Shown here piece after piece: positions 1-10,859 of a stretch of 64,000 nt of DNA. The stretch covers positions 1 through 64,000 of the forward strand of contig JAEQBH010005412.1 of assembly GCA_016808115.1 (NCBI GenBank). Reading direction: 5' to 3'. Made by a program: the position numbers and the translations under genes. This stretch comes from Tetrastigma voinierianum (taxonomy: Eukaryota; Streptophyta; Magnoliopsida; Vitales; Vitaceae). The notes beneath the pieces were generated by a model. It was not told where the DNA came from and ran no database searches. It was given only the letters and a program-made list of their open reading frames with translations. Every line of letters begins with the position of its first letter. Position 1 is the first letter of the stretch.

Positions 1-1029
1 TTTCTAAATTTTTTAGTTTTTTTCTAGACCCAAAAATTATCCTATTATCTTTATACATTGTATGGGTAAGTTCACCATCAAATGATGAAAATAAATCCCT
101 TACAAAAAAAAAAAAAAAAAAGTAACTAAAAACACAAACTATAATAATGATAAGATTTAACTAATTTTTAGAGGAACATGATCTGTAAATTTTCTCCGTG
201 TATCTTTTCCTTTAATCATGTCTCTTGAGACTGATATCAAAGATTATTTGAGAAATGATGGTTTGGTTTCTATTTTTTAAAATTGTTCTTAGAAACGATT
301 TTTGAAAACTTAGAGGAACACTATTTTGATGTTATCTAAAAATTGTTCGTATTATCTGATCAATTTAGTGTTTTCTGTGTTTCTCACAATAAAAAGCAAC
401 AGGAATCTAATTTTTTCTATTTTTCTTATTTTCTTTGTTTTTTAGAATATCAAACAGTTTTCAAAAATAGAAATCAAACAAACCCGATGTATTTCTACAA
501 TTAATTATCAGTCACATTTATCACTCTAAATAACTACATATTTCACTTACTTAATTGTGAAGTCAAGGACCAATAATAGCATTGTTACCAACAATCCAAA
601 AGCCATGAGTTCTTTTGACTTCCCTTTTACCCTTTCAATAGTTAATTTTGAAGGATGATGTTATTCAAAAGAGGTATTGTTAAGTTATGTTATGAAAATA
701 TTTACATAAATTTTAAAATTCGATAATAAGTGAATGGAAGATTCTTATATATAAGTGATCAACCTAATATAAAATCATCATTAGTCAAATTTCCTATCTT
801 GAGTTTGAATTGAATAGTTTATTTTTGCATGAAAAAGATCTTCACAATAATTAGGTTTATATTACTAGCTTATTCAAAGATTTTGCACAATCATGTCATG
901 ATATATTTATATTAATAAAACTTGAAATTTCTATCTCTTTCTTTGGAAATCAGATTTTTTCCTTATCGGATTATTATGATCTATTTTCTATAAGAAACCA
1001 TTAGGACTAATATAGTAAATTATTAAATG
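1..1029. other. AT-rich intergenic stretch, no gene seen
   Basis: No reading frame with recognisable protein similarity appears on either strand. The stretch holds a poly-A run at about 103-121, T-rich runs, and self-complementary phrases built on 'gttttcaaaaac'-like words near 290-480. Such words are common in plant non-coding repeats. No promoter or terminator could be assigned. Confidence 0.6.
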
Positions 1030-1190
1030 CTTAGTTAGTGGGATTGTGTAATGCCTTATAAAGGTGTAAGGAACAAATACAAAAAGTCTGGTTATAGGGA
1101 AGAACCGAATTCAAGTCTTTGTAAAAATATAATAGTATAACGTTGTAATTCAATGAATAGATATAAAAATAAATAAACAAATAGGGTCAA
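1030..1190 (+). repeat. tRNA-derived SINE copy 1 (family S1), degenerate
   Basis: The sequence aligns by eye with the next copy and with the reverse copies near 2.7, 5.3 and 21.7 kb. Shared features are a B-box-like word 'ttcaagtctttgtaaa' and a 3' block resembling 'attgtaattcaatgaatag' before an A-rich tail. The A box is poor. Plant SINEs are Pol III-transcribed and depend on LINE machinery; here only the pattern is visible, with no clear TSD. Confidence 0.5.
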
Positions 1191-1204
1191 TACTTTCTAT
1201 CAAT

Positions 1205-1345
1205 AAGGTCTAATTCAGTGATTAAAGGATTGAACAGGGAATAGAGAAGAACTAAGTTCGAGTCTCTGTAATAATAGAATACTACAACATTGTAATTCGG
1301 TGTATAAATATAAAAATAAATAAATAAATGGGGCCAACACTTCTA
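1205..1345 (+). repeat. tRNA-derived SINE copy 2 (family S1)
   Basis: This is the best preserved copy. It has an A-box-like 'attcagtgattaaagga', a B-box-like 'agttcgagtctctg' about 40 bp later, a body around 'acattgtaattcggtg', and an A-rich tail. It follows copy 1 almost directly, so the two are tandem or one landed in the tail of the other. The internal boxes identify it as a SINE rather than a tRNA, because no cloverleaf closes. Confidence 0.6.
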
Positions 1346-1599
1346 GGAATGACCAAGGCCCTAATTTAATCCATTTCCTTAGGGACATTGTGACAATATG
1401 TCCCCTACATGCCTCAATGAAATACCTTAGTCTTCAAGTAAACCAAATGGGGTTACCCTAAATCTAGGCTATGGAAGTTAAAGTGGATAATAAAATGATA
1501 GACACCAAGATAAATTCTACAGAAAATAAATATTAATTGCCATGGGATTTAATTAAAAATATTATGTGCTAAAAGTTTGCATTAAAAAAAATACCATAT
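1346..1599. other. Unannotated AT-rich spacer
   Basis: This short spacer lies between the SINE pair and the MITE-bearing repeat. It includes a moderately GC-richer patch (1346-1460) with no reading frame of note. Confidence 0.5.
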
Positions 1600-1992
1600 T
1601 TTTACAGTCCTTTTTAAAGTGATATATTTGGTCTTCAAAAAAAAGTGATATATTTGGTGAATAAATTAAAAAAGTTAAGGCCTTGTTTGGGATGATGGAA
1701 TTTAGGATTCATGGATTTTGATGAAAAGAATGGATTTGAAACGCATAGATTTGCCCAATTCCACCATTTGAATTCCTTCATACCAAACATAGCCTAAGAT
1801 TTTGTTTAGATTTTTACCATACCAATTTATGGTAAAATACCATATTTTTCCATTCTCCCCATATCCTAATCTCATTCCTTTATCAGTTGAGTCCGGTCTC
1901 AAAAAGGTTTTACAGTCTTTTCTTAAGTGATATATTTGGTGAATAAAATAAAAAATAAAAAAAACTTATGATTTTGTTTAGATTTTTCTCAA
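1600..1992 (+). repeat. Direct duplication, copies 1600-1810 and 1907-1992
   Basis: Both copies run from 'ttttacagtc' through 'agtgatatatttggtgaata' to 'gattttgtttagattttt'. The first copy carries a 116-bp insertion that the second lacks, so the second copy is an empty-site control for the MITE at 1679-1794. Confidence 0.65.
1679..1794. mobile_element. PIF/Harbinger-type (Tourist-like) MITE
   Basis: The 116-bp element has imperfect terminal inverted repeats, starting GGCCTTGTTTGG and ending CCAAACATAGCC. The similarity extends inward to 'gatgatggaatt' against 'aattccttcata', about 23 of 28 matching positions. It is flanked by TAA on both sides (1676-1678 and 1795-1797), the 3-bp TSD typical of the PIF/Harbinger superfamily. 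The neighbouring duplicate at 1907-1992 lacks the element. It has no coding capacity and would have been moved in trans. The superfamily call rests on TSD length and terminal style only. Confidence 0.65.
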
Positions 1993-2161
1993 TTTTGTCA
2001 AACCAAGATTTTCCTTCCAAATCAGATCCAAAAGAATCCCACATACTTTTAATTTTTTTTTTTTTCCTTTCAGTGATGCCTTTAAATAATAATAACACAA
2101 TGGAGTTAACCCATTCAAAATTTTCCCTCAAAAAGACAGGAAAAAAAAAAGTGGAGGGAAA

Positions 2162-2440
2162 ATGAGATTGGGGATTATGGTTGTTCTTGTTATTATTGGG
2201 TTGGCAATATTGGGAAATTTCCCAAAAAGGGTAGAGGGAGTGTTTGGGATACAAATGGATCCATGTACTCATTCTCCATGCACTGAAGCTTGTAAGAAAG
2301 CTCAAATATATATACATATATATGTGTGTATTTATCTTTTATGTTTTCTAAAACAAAACTAAACTAATCAAGGAGGGTTTTACCCCAATGGCAATACTAA
2401 TGGATTTGAGGGGGCAAGGATGAGTGCTTGGGTGTGAGCC
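2162..2440 (+). CDS. Candidate small secreted cysteine-rich peptide (partial or spliced)
   Basis: The frame from the ATG at 2162 encodes an N-terminus typical of a signal peptide: a short basic start, a hydrophobic stretch of about 17 residues rich in V, I and L, then 'GNFPKRVEG'. A mature segment with cysteines follows (DPCTHSPCTEACKKA). A GT donor-like site, T|GTAAGA, falls right after the second cysteine motif at about 2290. Downstream, another frame reads GGFYPNGNTNGFEGA and ends near a further cysteine at about 2425. Small plant secreted peptides often have one intron, but no splice choice I tried joins the two parts cleanly in frame. It may be a broken gene or chance. I do not recognise the family, and no function is assigned. 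Confidence 0.3.
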
Positions 2441-2635
2441 CCCATAGTCTTATTTCACAAAAAGGAAAAGAAATAGCAAAAAAAATTTCAAAGAAATTTG
2501 AGGGGCACTCAAAATATTATTTCCTCATTATTATTATTATTATTATTAATTTTTTCCTCATACAAATTAAATTATTTTATTTTTACAAAAAAATCATATC
2601 ACAATTATTAAGGACGATTTTATTATTATTATTGA

Positions 2636-2730
2636 AATCTATTCATACTTTGTATATAATGTTGCAGTAGATTTCTCCCAAGGATTCCACCATTCGCACC
2701 TCTTCACCACTTAGACTCCAACTAAGAAGG
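2636..2730 (-). repeat. SINE fragment (family S1), reverse
   Basis: Read on the minus strand, the 3' body 'ctactgcaacattatatac' followed by 'aaagtatgaatagatttc' matches the same block of the copies near 5.3 and 21.7 kb. Only the 3' half and part of the middle remain. No TSD is visible. Confidence 0.45.
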
Positions 2731-3640
2731 AAGTCTTGAATTTCAAAGAAAATAATTTTATTGATTTAAACTAGTAATAAATCAATATAAACTAGCAATA
2801 AATCAATATAAACATAAAATCAAAATCGTTAAAAATCATAAAAAATGAAACAACATCTAGGTTAATAGTATAATGAAACGACTTAAAGCTTATATGCATT
2901 TGATAGTTGAGTCTACACATTTGATATTACTATTCTGACTAGAATGCTTATGATTAAAGTTCTTTGCATCGCTCAAATACAAATAAATGTCTCACTATAA
3001 CGACCAAAACCAAATCATCCTATTAAGACGACACAACCATCCACCACACCAAGATGACAACAACCACCACACATGTACTAAGGCAACGACAATCACATGC
3101 TAATTGCCATGGCGACTAACAATAAAAAAAAACCCTGACGAAAGTGAATAACAATTTTATTGAAAAGAAAAATATAAAAAGAGGTGTAATGACGTATTTC
3201 AGGGCAAAATGATCAAAATCACATTTCTTAAAGTAGAAAATAAAAAAGTTAGAAGATTTTTAAATAAATGCCCAAATAATGAAACTTTTATTATTCTAGG
3301 AAAGAATTAAGACAAAACTACTAAAGAAAATGATTTGTATCATATTTAGTTTTACTATAGGAAATAACAAAGAAAATCTAAATCAATTAAAGTTTTATAT
3401 TTTAAAATTATTTTAATATTTACATATATAGAATAAAATAAGTAAAATAAATTGAAATAATATATAAAATAATTTATTAACTTTTTAATTTATTTATTTT
3501 ATTTCTTTTACATTTTCCTCTGTTTTCCTCACATTTTCCTTTTTATTTGGCATCTAACTAATTGATGCAAAACCATATGAAAAATTATGTATCTCGGAAT
3601 GTTAAATATTTCACTTCCAATTATATAATGTATATTTGAC
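2731..3640. other. AT-rich stretch, no gene seen
   Basis: No coding signal is seen. There is a CA-rich patch around 3030-3100 (repeated 'accac' words) and a poly-pyrimidine region near 3490-3560. Two near-identical 'aaactagtaataaatcaatat' phrases at about 2768-2815 form a short tandem duplication. Confidence 0.5.
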
Positions 3641-4480
3641 TTTGTTGGGCTCTCTTTCATATGGGCCCATTTGGAATGTTATTTGGGCTGATCTAACTAC
3701 TGCTTTGGGCTATTAGAAGAGTTGTTTGGTCTCATTTTGAGCCCAAATCGTTTAGTTTAATGGACTGGGCTGATCTTTTCCTGATCCAATATGAATGTAT
3801 TCGTTTGTTTGGGCTTGAGCATTCCACAATGGTCACAATATAATTATAAATGTATTCACTATAAATATATTTATTCAATATAAACTAAGCTTGGTCACTA
3901 GAATAGGCTCACATACCCAGAAGTGAGATGGACCTAGGACTCGGAAGGTGGGCACAAGACTTCTGAGTGCTATAGAGCCAAGACATCTACTCGAGCCGAC
4001 AGTCAAAGACTCGAGAGAGCATACAAACTCTCACTGCACCTGGCCACGAGAGGACAAAAGTTGGCCCAATAGCCTGAAGATTCCCTTGACACGCGTCATG
4101 CCAACAGTGGTATAATGTGCACAACCACAATCCTTCACTACCGCATATTCTGAATGAGTAGGTAACATGTGTAAAAGATAATAACATAAAAGTAGTCTCA
4201 ATGAATGTAAAACATTTTCATATCTTCTTCTCTCTTGAAATAAAAAATAAACCCTAATTTGGAACTAACTTTCTAGCCACCAATTCAGATTTTCTTTGGC
4301 CATATAAAAAATTCTACCCACTGTTAATTTGAAGGTCCCATAAAATTAGTCGAGGTACATACCGGTGCTGGTTACTTATTCAGAGAGAATGTCATTAAAA
4401 GTCGTTCTCATCACTCGACGCCTCACGTGGATCGAGAGGTTGATTCTCTTCTTTCTTTAGGTTTTCTTTTGGTCTCAAGT
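3641..4480. other. GC-richer unidentified repeat-like block
   Basis: This block differs in composition from both neighbours. It has several 'gggct/gggccc' words at 3650-3830, typical of decayed plant transposon termini. A segment at 3900-4450 contains a TATA-like run ('tataaatatattta' near 3860) and 'aataaaaaataaa' near 4240, which resemble the promoter and polyadenylation signals of a solo LTR. No matching second LTR, TSD or convincing termini were found, so the identity stays open. Confidence 0.25.
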
Positions 4481-5309
4481 GGAAAACACTGACAAAATAT
4501 TTCAGGTGTTTTTTAAATATTTTTTTTTGTTATCTGAATTTAGTATTTTTTTTACATTTTTCAAAGCAAATATGGTAATCAAACGACTTCTACAACATTT
4601 TCCTTATTCCGAAAAACAAAACAAAAATCATGGGGAACGATACAAAAACATGGGAAACATCGTTCGATTCCTTTTCTTTTTCTGTTTTTTTTTTTAATTT
4701 TTATTTTTGAAAAAACATGGTTTCAAATTTGAATAGAGAGAAAATCAGAATATGTTATGGGGATTTCAAAGGTATCAGCAAAAACAATTTTTAAAAACAT
4801 GAACAAAATAGGTTGGTTTATTTTGGTTGACACGTGTGGGTATTTTTCCTTCTTTTTTTTTTTTTTGAAATTTATTATTTAATTTGGTACATATAAAAAA
4901 TTACGTTGATTGATTTTGATAATTTACGTCTGAAAATGGATACCTTCATTTTCCCTAATTTATTTATTTGTTTGGTATGTCGAGTAACTAAGGTCTTGTT
5001 TGTTTATAGTTTTTTGAAAACTATTTTCTGTTCTCAAGAAAAAAAAAAAACATGTTTAGTTTGCAGTTTTTTTTCTTGAAAAACATAAAAACATAAAAAA
5101 ACATTAAATTTAAAGAATAAATAAGGGTTTCCAAAGAACACCTTTTTGTATTCTCTACTTTTTCAAAAACTGTTCTCAAAAACAATTTTCAAAAATAGGA
5201 ACCAAAAACTGTTTTCAAAAACAATTGTTTCAAAAACAATTTTCTGAAATACTTTTTTTTTTTTACCAAATTTTAAAAAATACTTTCAAAATTATAAGTA
5301 TCAATTTTT
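4481..5309. other. AT-rich non-coding stretch with self-complementary words
   Basis: Repeated 'gttttcaaaaac' and 'ttttgaaaac' words at 4990-5230 can fold into local hairpins, and several T/A homopolymers occur. This looks like decayed MITE-type sequence. The termini are not clean enough to delimit an element. No protein-like frame is seen. Confidence 0.4.
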
Positions 5310-5430
5310 TTTTGACATCTATTCACTTTGCATATTATATTGTAGTACTTTGTTATATATTCGACCCTAGTCCTGTCATATGCCCATTCCGCTTCTTTAC
5401 CAATTGAACCAGCCTTCAAGAACATAAGTA
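5310..5430 (-). repeat. SINE (family S1), reverse
   Basis: On the minus strand it reads 'ggttcaattggtaaagaagc' (A box), then 'actagggtcgaatat' (B box), then the shared body 'actacaatataatatgcaaa' and 'gtgaatagatgtc', followed by an A-rich tail. It lies just upstream of the LINE fragment that begins near 5452. Confidence 0.6.
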
Positions 5431-5451
5431 TCAATATATAAAAATACAAAT

Positions 5452-5944
5452 ATGACATACATGGTTTGTTTTATTTGCAAAAACAAGTCTATATCTTCTG
5501 GAACAAATTTGAAGCCTGTAGTTCCTCCCAAGGTTCGTTTTTTAATGTGGAGAACCTTGCAAGGAACTCTCCCTACGATAGATAGATTGCATTCAAGAAT
5601 GGTTCCAGTTGTCTCTTTGTCCTATTTGTGTTGCTGATAGAAAATCCAATCTACACTTGATTTTTGAATGTCCCCTTGCCATGTCTTGTTGGATTTTAAC
5701 TCCTATTCCAGTACATGGAAGATATGAGTCAATCATGGCCTGGTTTAGTCGTGTGATGAGTTTTTGTTCTCATTCTAACATATTGATAGTAGTAATGGTG
5801 TGTTGGACACTATGGACCGACAAGAACAATGTTGTGTGGAGGAATTACAGGTGGTTACTAAGTCAAATTTTAAACATTGCTGGAAGGACATTAAAACAGT
5901 GGCAAGATGTGCAGCAATTTTCTATTATTCCAGCCTTTGGTTGT
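5452..5944 (+). pseudogene. LINE ORF2 3' part, piece 1: reverse-transcriptase zinc-binding domain
   Basis: Two frames overlap at about 5609-5637 and join by a one-base shift. The first carries PPKVRFLMWRTLQGTLPT. The second carries LCPICVADRKSNLHLIFECP and then CWTLWTDKNNVVWRN. This is the pattern of the zf-RVT domain (P.K..FF.W....G.LPT, then C..C, H...C, W) found after the reverse transcriptase in plant L1-type LINEs, followed by the linker to RNase H. The reading stops at 5944, where a family A LTR begins, and resumes at about 7893. The upstream RT and endonuclease are absent. It is inactive. Confidence 0.7.
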
Positions 5945-7892
5945 TGTAAGACCCGAGAAAATTCCAATTTTTGGAAAAATGGCAAAATCGTAATTTCGGT
6001 CAAAACCCGAAATTTTTCTAGATCTCAGATGACGAAATGGATTTCACCGTTGGAATCGTCTCAAATCTAGCTAATGTCGACTGGGCCGACCCGAGATAGC
6101 TCCGGGAATTGCATATTTCGAGCAGCATCAGCGATTCAAATAGAACGATATTCACGTGACAAAAGTCACATATAACATATACTCATGTGCCATAAGTTGT
6201 ATGAGTAGAGAAATAATGGAAATGGACGGCTGAGGTAGTGCCAAATGTCAAAAATCCAAAGCTTGGGGACAGAGATGTCATTTTTGGAATCTTAAATGAT
6301 AATAAGACAAAATACCTAATAGTGTTGTCTTCTTCAAAAGGCCACAAATGAATAAATCGGGCAGCAGCTAGGTGAAAGATGCAGAAACTGATTTTAGAGA
6401 GAGAAGGACCTCCTTCTCTCTAGATTTTCGGGAGATATGACTGTCGGAATTCGTCAGGACAAGAAGGAAAGTCGTTTTACACATCGAGGCCTACGCGTGG
6501 ACTCCGGTTTTGAGGAGTTTTGACAAACTTCGTGAGGTAGGTGATTTATCCTACTTGGGTTTTACACTTTATTTAAGTGTTTTATAATGTTTCGGTTGGA
6601 TTGAGGCCTTGAACGGCTGTTTGATAGGTCCCAAAACTTGGGACCGAATTGTTTGAATTTATGGAACCCAAATTTACAGTCCATGACTGTTCACGGATTG
6701 TTTGGGTGGCTAATTATGGGATTTATGCCATGGATTGTGTTGTGATATGCATAAGGCCGAAATGGCCATTGGATTTTAGGGTTCACGGGCAAGGAACACG
6801 CTGAGCGGCTGCAACAATAACCCCGAGGGTTTTAATTGCTTCACGGAATAAAGGTTCATGTGAAATAAATTTTGTGAAATAATGTTTTTGGTTGAGTAAT
6901 TCGAATCGAATTGCTCGTAGTTGTTAATTAGCCCATGTGAGCTAATTTTTGGTGTAATGGATTGTGAAATTGCAAAACATGTTTGTGTGATTAAATTATG
7001 TAAATGTATATCATGTTATATATATTCTCATGTGTTATATAAATTGTATTGGAATTATGATTACGCATTCCATACGCACCGCACCCTAGAACGATAGAAG
7101 TGGAGCGCATGAGGTGATTCTCAGAATTGAGGGTTGACTAATACACATTTGACTGAGCATGCCCATATAATATCGTATGGTAACCATAAAATACTCAATC
7201 GCTCTGAGTCGGCCCAATTGATATACATCGGAGGGTTGTCCACTATATAGATTATCGGAGTCGGTCTATTACTTATATCGAAGGGTTGTCCACATTTAAA
7301 AACAAACACCTTTGTTTTGAAAGTAGTGTTTCTCATACAAGGCTTAGGCAAGTGTGAGGGAGTCAGTGAAGACTCGGGGTATGAGTTGACCATGTAGACA
7401 TTCAAGTAGGATCACGCATTTACTTGAATGTGTGTTTTCATTGAGTATCAGATATGCACTAGCGGAGAGTAGCCCATTTAGGTGATTCCACCATCGGGGC
7501 GATAGCTCACCCCGTTGAGGGAACATATTTCGCACAGGAGCGCACGAAGAGACTCGCCATCCTAGAGGTCGAGCTTGAGAAGAAAAGTCTACAATGCTTT
7601 GGTGTTTGGTAGCATATGTATTAGAATGTTGTAAACTTATAATATATGTTATAAAAGAGTAAACTTTTAACTCTTGGAACTATTGTACATAGTTGGTATA
7701 TATTGATGAGTATTGTGTATGGGCCCAAGTGACCATTTTTACTCATGTTATCTATTATATTGGATTGTTTGGGACATGTTTGTTCTTAGGTAGAGCTCCC
7801 TATACAAAGGAGACTTTGCCCGATTTTCGTGAGAGATGTCGGGTCACCCGACATTCATGAGTGTTTCCTACTGGTCGACGTGGTAGTCAACT
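5945..7892 (+). mobile_element. Solo LTR, Ty3-type family A, copy A1 (3' end truncated)
   Basis: It starts TGTAAGACCCGAG, the same terminus as the copies at 15856 and, in reverse, at 20272 and 21549. Internal landmarks are shared with those copies: 'catgtgccataagt', the 'gtttgataggtcccaaaact' segment, a minisatellite of 'atcggagggttgtccac' units near 7210-7290, and 'tacaaaggagact' near 7803. The expected 3' end (GGGCGTCACA) is missing, and the last recognisable family sequence is near 7885. No internal retroelement genes follow, so this is a solo or truncated LTR. It interrupts the LINE between its zinc-binding and RNase H domains. Confidence 0.75.
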
Positions 7893-8159
7893 AATTCCCT
7901 GGATTGGGCCACAAATTGGCCATTCAGTTAAGCATCCGATTCGCTGGGAAACCAAAGGAAGGGTGGAGAGCTGCAAATGAGATGCAGCCATTTTTTCAAC
8001 GAGTGGTACTACTAGGTCATTGGGTTCTCATGGTTTAGTAGGGTCTTTTCTGGCGCAAGGAGAACTAATTCAAAGAAGAATCTCGACCAAATGAGGCAGA
8101 GGCTTTAGAGGTATGGGAAGCATTGTCATGGATTAAATAGTCTCATCTTGTGAAAGTGG
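7893..8159 (+). pseudogene. LINE ORF2 3' part, piece 2: RNase H domain, N-terminal half
   Basis: After the LTR the RNase H of the same LINE resumes. One frame reads DAAIFSTSGTTRSLGSHG followed by GSFLAQG, matching the N.DAA.f...G.v.RD..G.fla pattern of RVT_3 RNase H. A shifted frame then reads EAEALEVWEALSWIK, matching the AEA.A..EAL.W helix. At least one in-frame stop and one shift are present. The domain is cut at 8159 by the copia element and continues at 15030. Confidence 0.65.
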
Positions 8160-8602
8160 TGTTAGTTTTTCCTTTTATGTGGGCTTTATTAATTAAAGCA
8201 AACTGGATTAAGTTTGGTATAATTAAGTGAGATTATTGGGCTTCTTAATAAAACATACGGGTCAAGGTGTAGGCTTCGAAAGTACGGCCCGCCCGATGAG
8301 GGCCTGTGGTCAGAACTCAATATAAATAGAAGGCCTAAGTCCCTCCCAAACCCTAAGATGCACACCTCACATACGCATTTCTCAGAAATTTTTTCGAGAT
8401 CAAGTGAGAGGCATTCCCATTAAGCCGATTCAAGAAGGGTCAATTTGAGAAGATATTTGAGACGTTTTTGCGTGTCTTCATCAATTCCGCATCAAGAAGA
8501 CATTCATGGATTCCAAATCAGGTATGTAATTGCGCTTCTCCATTAAAATTATGCCAGGTTCTAAATATGGTTATTCAGGAATCATTTAAATCGTATCCAA
8601 CG
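8160..8602 (+). repeat. Copia 5' LTR
   Basis: The 443-bp LTR begins TGTTAGTTTTTCC. It contains 'aatataaataga' as a likely TATA region near 8318, and the shared blocks 'aggcctaagtccctcccaaa' and 'ttcatcaattccgcatcaag'. It ends near 'tcgtatccaacg', where the final base differs from the CA of the 3' copy. Confidence 0.85.
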
Positions 8603-8604
8603 CT

Positions 8605-8622
8605 TGGTATCGTGAGCCAACC
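8605..8622 (+). other. Copia primer-binding site
   Basis: TGGTATCGTGAGCC lies two bases after the 5' LTR. It resembles the complement of the initiator tRNA-Met 3' end (TGGTATCAGAGCC) with a local change, the usual primer for plant copia elements. Confidence 0.7.
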
Positions 8623-10077
8623 ATGATTAAATACAAACATAAGGAATTGGAGAAAAAAAATTTGGGTTTTATGAAAAACGCGCATTCTGTCCAGTTTCGG
8701 AGTTTTTCGATAAATCCAAAATTAAATATTTTTGCATATTTGGAATCTACACGACGAGACGATCACATCGGTGGGTGGCCCGTCGCCGGAGGTGGTCGGA
8801 CGCTCCTCGCCGCCATCGCTGCCGCCATCGCCAGCGAAGACGACGGCGTGGAAGTTGGCCACGCGCGATTCGCCTCTAATCCGCTTGTCGACGCCATGCT
8901 GACATCAAAGATACCTAACCAAGAACCGACTCGTCAACCGATCCGCCCGATCCGCTTGTTGACCCGCTCGCTAGTGGTCACGACGGTGATGACGCGGGTC
9001 GCGATCGCCATCTCTCGACTACCGACCCGACTTCGACCACCCGGACCGACCAGATCGGACCGACCTACACCCGCCCGACCGGCCAACGGTCAACGACCGA
9101 TCACCCGGCCAACGTCACGATCGGCCAACGGCAATGGACCGGCTCGACCGGCCACAGCCAACGACCCGCCCGACTCGGCCAACGCCGACCGGCCAATATA
9201 ACCCAGAGCCCTCAGACACGCACAAGATCGCAGCCGCCACACGCGCCTCGGTGCCTTCCGTGGCGCGTGAGGGTGCGTGTGAGGGGCATTCGCAATTTTG
9301 ATATCTACAGATTCGTATCGAAATTCCCTACAATGTGGTATATTGACTTAGTATGTTTGAAGCTTTTACAGATATGAAAATGCGTATAAAACCCTATGTA
9401 CGCCTAGAAATTAGGGTATTTTTACGTATTTTTGGTATTTCTCATGGTTTTAAATACATATGGTTGCTAAGATGAATATCACCTGATATAAGACCTGGAG
9501 TCTATATTCACACTATTAATGAATGATTGAACAAAGATAATTAGCATTACATATATATATAGAATGTGATACATAAAGTTAATATCCTGGGAAGGAGAGA
9601 TTTTCACATCTAATTGAGTTGTGATGCCTAAAGTGGCACACTTGATTGGGTTTCAGAAATATCGGGCCTCATATTGTGGTGGATGTTCCCTGCTCTATTA
9701 CATGATCATAATCCCCAAAGGAGGTGGTCCCCGTGTTAGTTCATGGAGTGGGATACATGCTGGTATGTGCTTGAGGAATGATCGATCTTAGTGGTTCATA
9801 CACCCAAAGGTGGTGATTTCACGGCGGATGAATACGCTTCATGGCCGTTGTCAAGTGTGGAGAGTGTACAACCCGCATGTCATATTTTCCCGCCCAAAGG
9901 TGATTATGTGATGATGTATAAAATTTCTGCGAGTATTCACGATGCCGACAGTATTGTTTGTTTTATTTTTTTCGCCAATTTTTCAGGAGCGTAATTCCAT
10001 TTCAATCGAGATCCCATCGATTGAATTTCAAGAAATGGAAAGAGACTTTCTCGCTTCGAATTGAGCCGGTGGATGTT
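8623..10077 (+). other. Copia leader with GC-rich island
   Basis: The stretch lies between the primer-binding site and gag. The part at about 8740-9290 is sharply GC-rich, with many CCGACC/CGGCC words ('gaccggccaacg'-like units repeat at 9080-9190). It carries one open frame from 8623 to 9201, rich in R, P, A and T with no known domain. From 9290 on it returns to AT-rich sequence, and 'ttcgccaatttttcag' near 9970-9985 looks like a splice acceptor. I treat the frame as non-coding leader with low-complexity content, possibly a captured fragment, because it lacks a retroelement motif. Confidence 0.45.
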
Positions 10078-10800
10078 CACATGGGTACTACAACGGATAA
10101 GCCAGATATTACATCCACTAGTACACCGAAGCCGAGAAACTGACTTTGCTACCGTAAGTATGGGAAAGCAATAGGATTTGCTCATTGACAATGAAGAATC
10201 CATACAAGAACATTTGAAAAGTGGCTCACAAGAGACCACCGCTAAGGAAATGATGGCACCCATAGAGGCTAGAAATCGTAGTTTCATCAAATGTGTCGAG
10301 GTTGGAACACTTCTTCAAAGCTCTTCAACATGAAGTATGATGGTACTAGTTGAGATTACGCCCCGATACTGGTGGACCTAAAGGCGAAACTCCAAGCTCT
10401 TAATGTTACCATTCCCGATGCTTTGCATCAGGCATCAAGTTCGAACACCCTTCCACCTGATTTTGGGATTATAAAGACAAACTACAATTCTAAGATGAGA
10501 CTTTGGTCAAGAAATGACTTGATAGCAAGGGTGGTGGCAGAGGAAGAGAAGCTTAAGAAGGAGAAAGAGCATATGGCCTTATATGCTGCAAGTCCCCATA
10601 AGAGGAAGAATAAGAAGTTCAAAAGTAAGAGGAAGAATAAGAAGTTCAAAAGTCGAACTCATAAAGGTTCTCATGAAACTACCGATCAATCTGACAATAT
10701 AGGTCCAAAGAAGACATTCTTGAAAAAGGATGGTGATCGCCGCTTCTTTGCAAGAAGAAAGGTCACATGAAGAAGGACCGTAAATTTTAGCCTGGATGTC
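10078..10800 (+). pseudogene. Copia gag remnant with broken zinc knuckle
   Basis: The frame at 10372-10770 contains LPPDFGIIKTNYNSK and EEEKLKKEKEHMALYA, the pattern of the copia gag C-terminal half. A lysine-rich tract follows, with a 24-bp tandem duplication ('agaggaagaataagaagttc' repeated near 10600-10650). The CCHC knuckle is recognisable over a frame break (KKGHMKKD and AWMSKR), but cysteines are lost. The N-terminal half of gag is not readable. Confidence 0.6.
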
Positions 10801-10859
10801 CAAGCGTGACTTGCTGTGTAATGATTCTTAATACTTGTTTGTGAATCCAACTCATCTCG

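Noticed and set aside
4990..5220. MITE with 'ggtcttgtttg' start
   Set aside because: The left end resembles the MITE at 1679, but no matching right end or TSD could be located. Self-complementarity comes from simple 'gttttcaaaaac' words.
8623..9201. 192-codon open frame, GC-rich, as a host gene
   Set aside because: It lies in the copia leader between primer-binding site and gag. Its composition is repetitive (R, P, A, T), and no domain or start context supports a protein.
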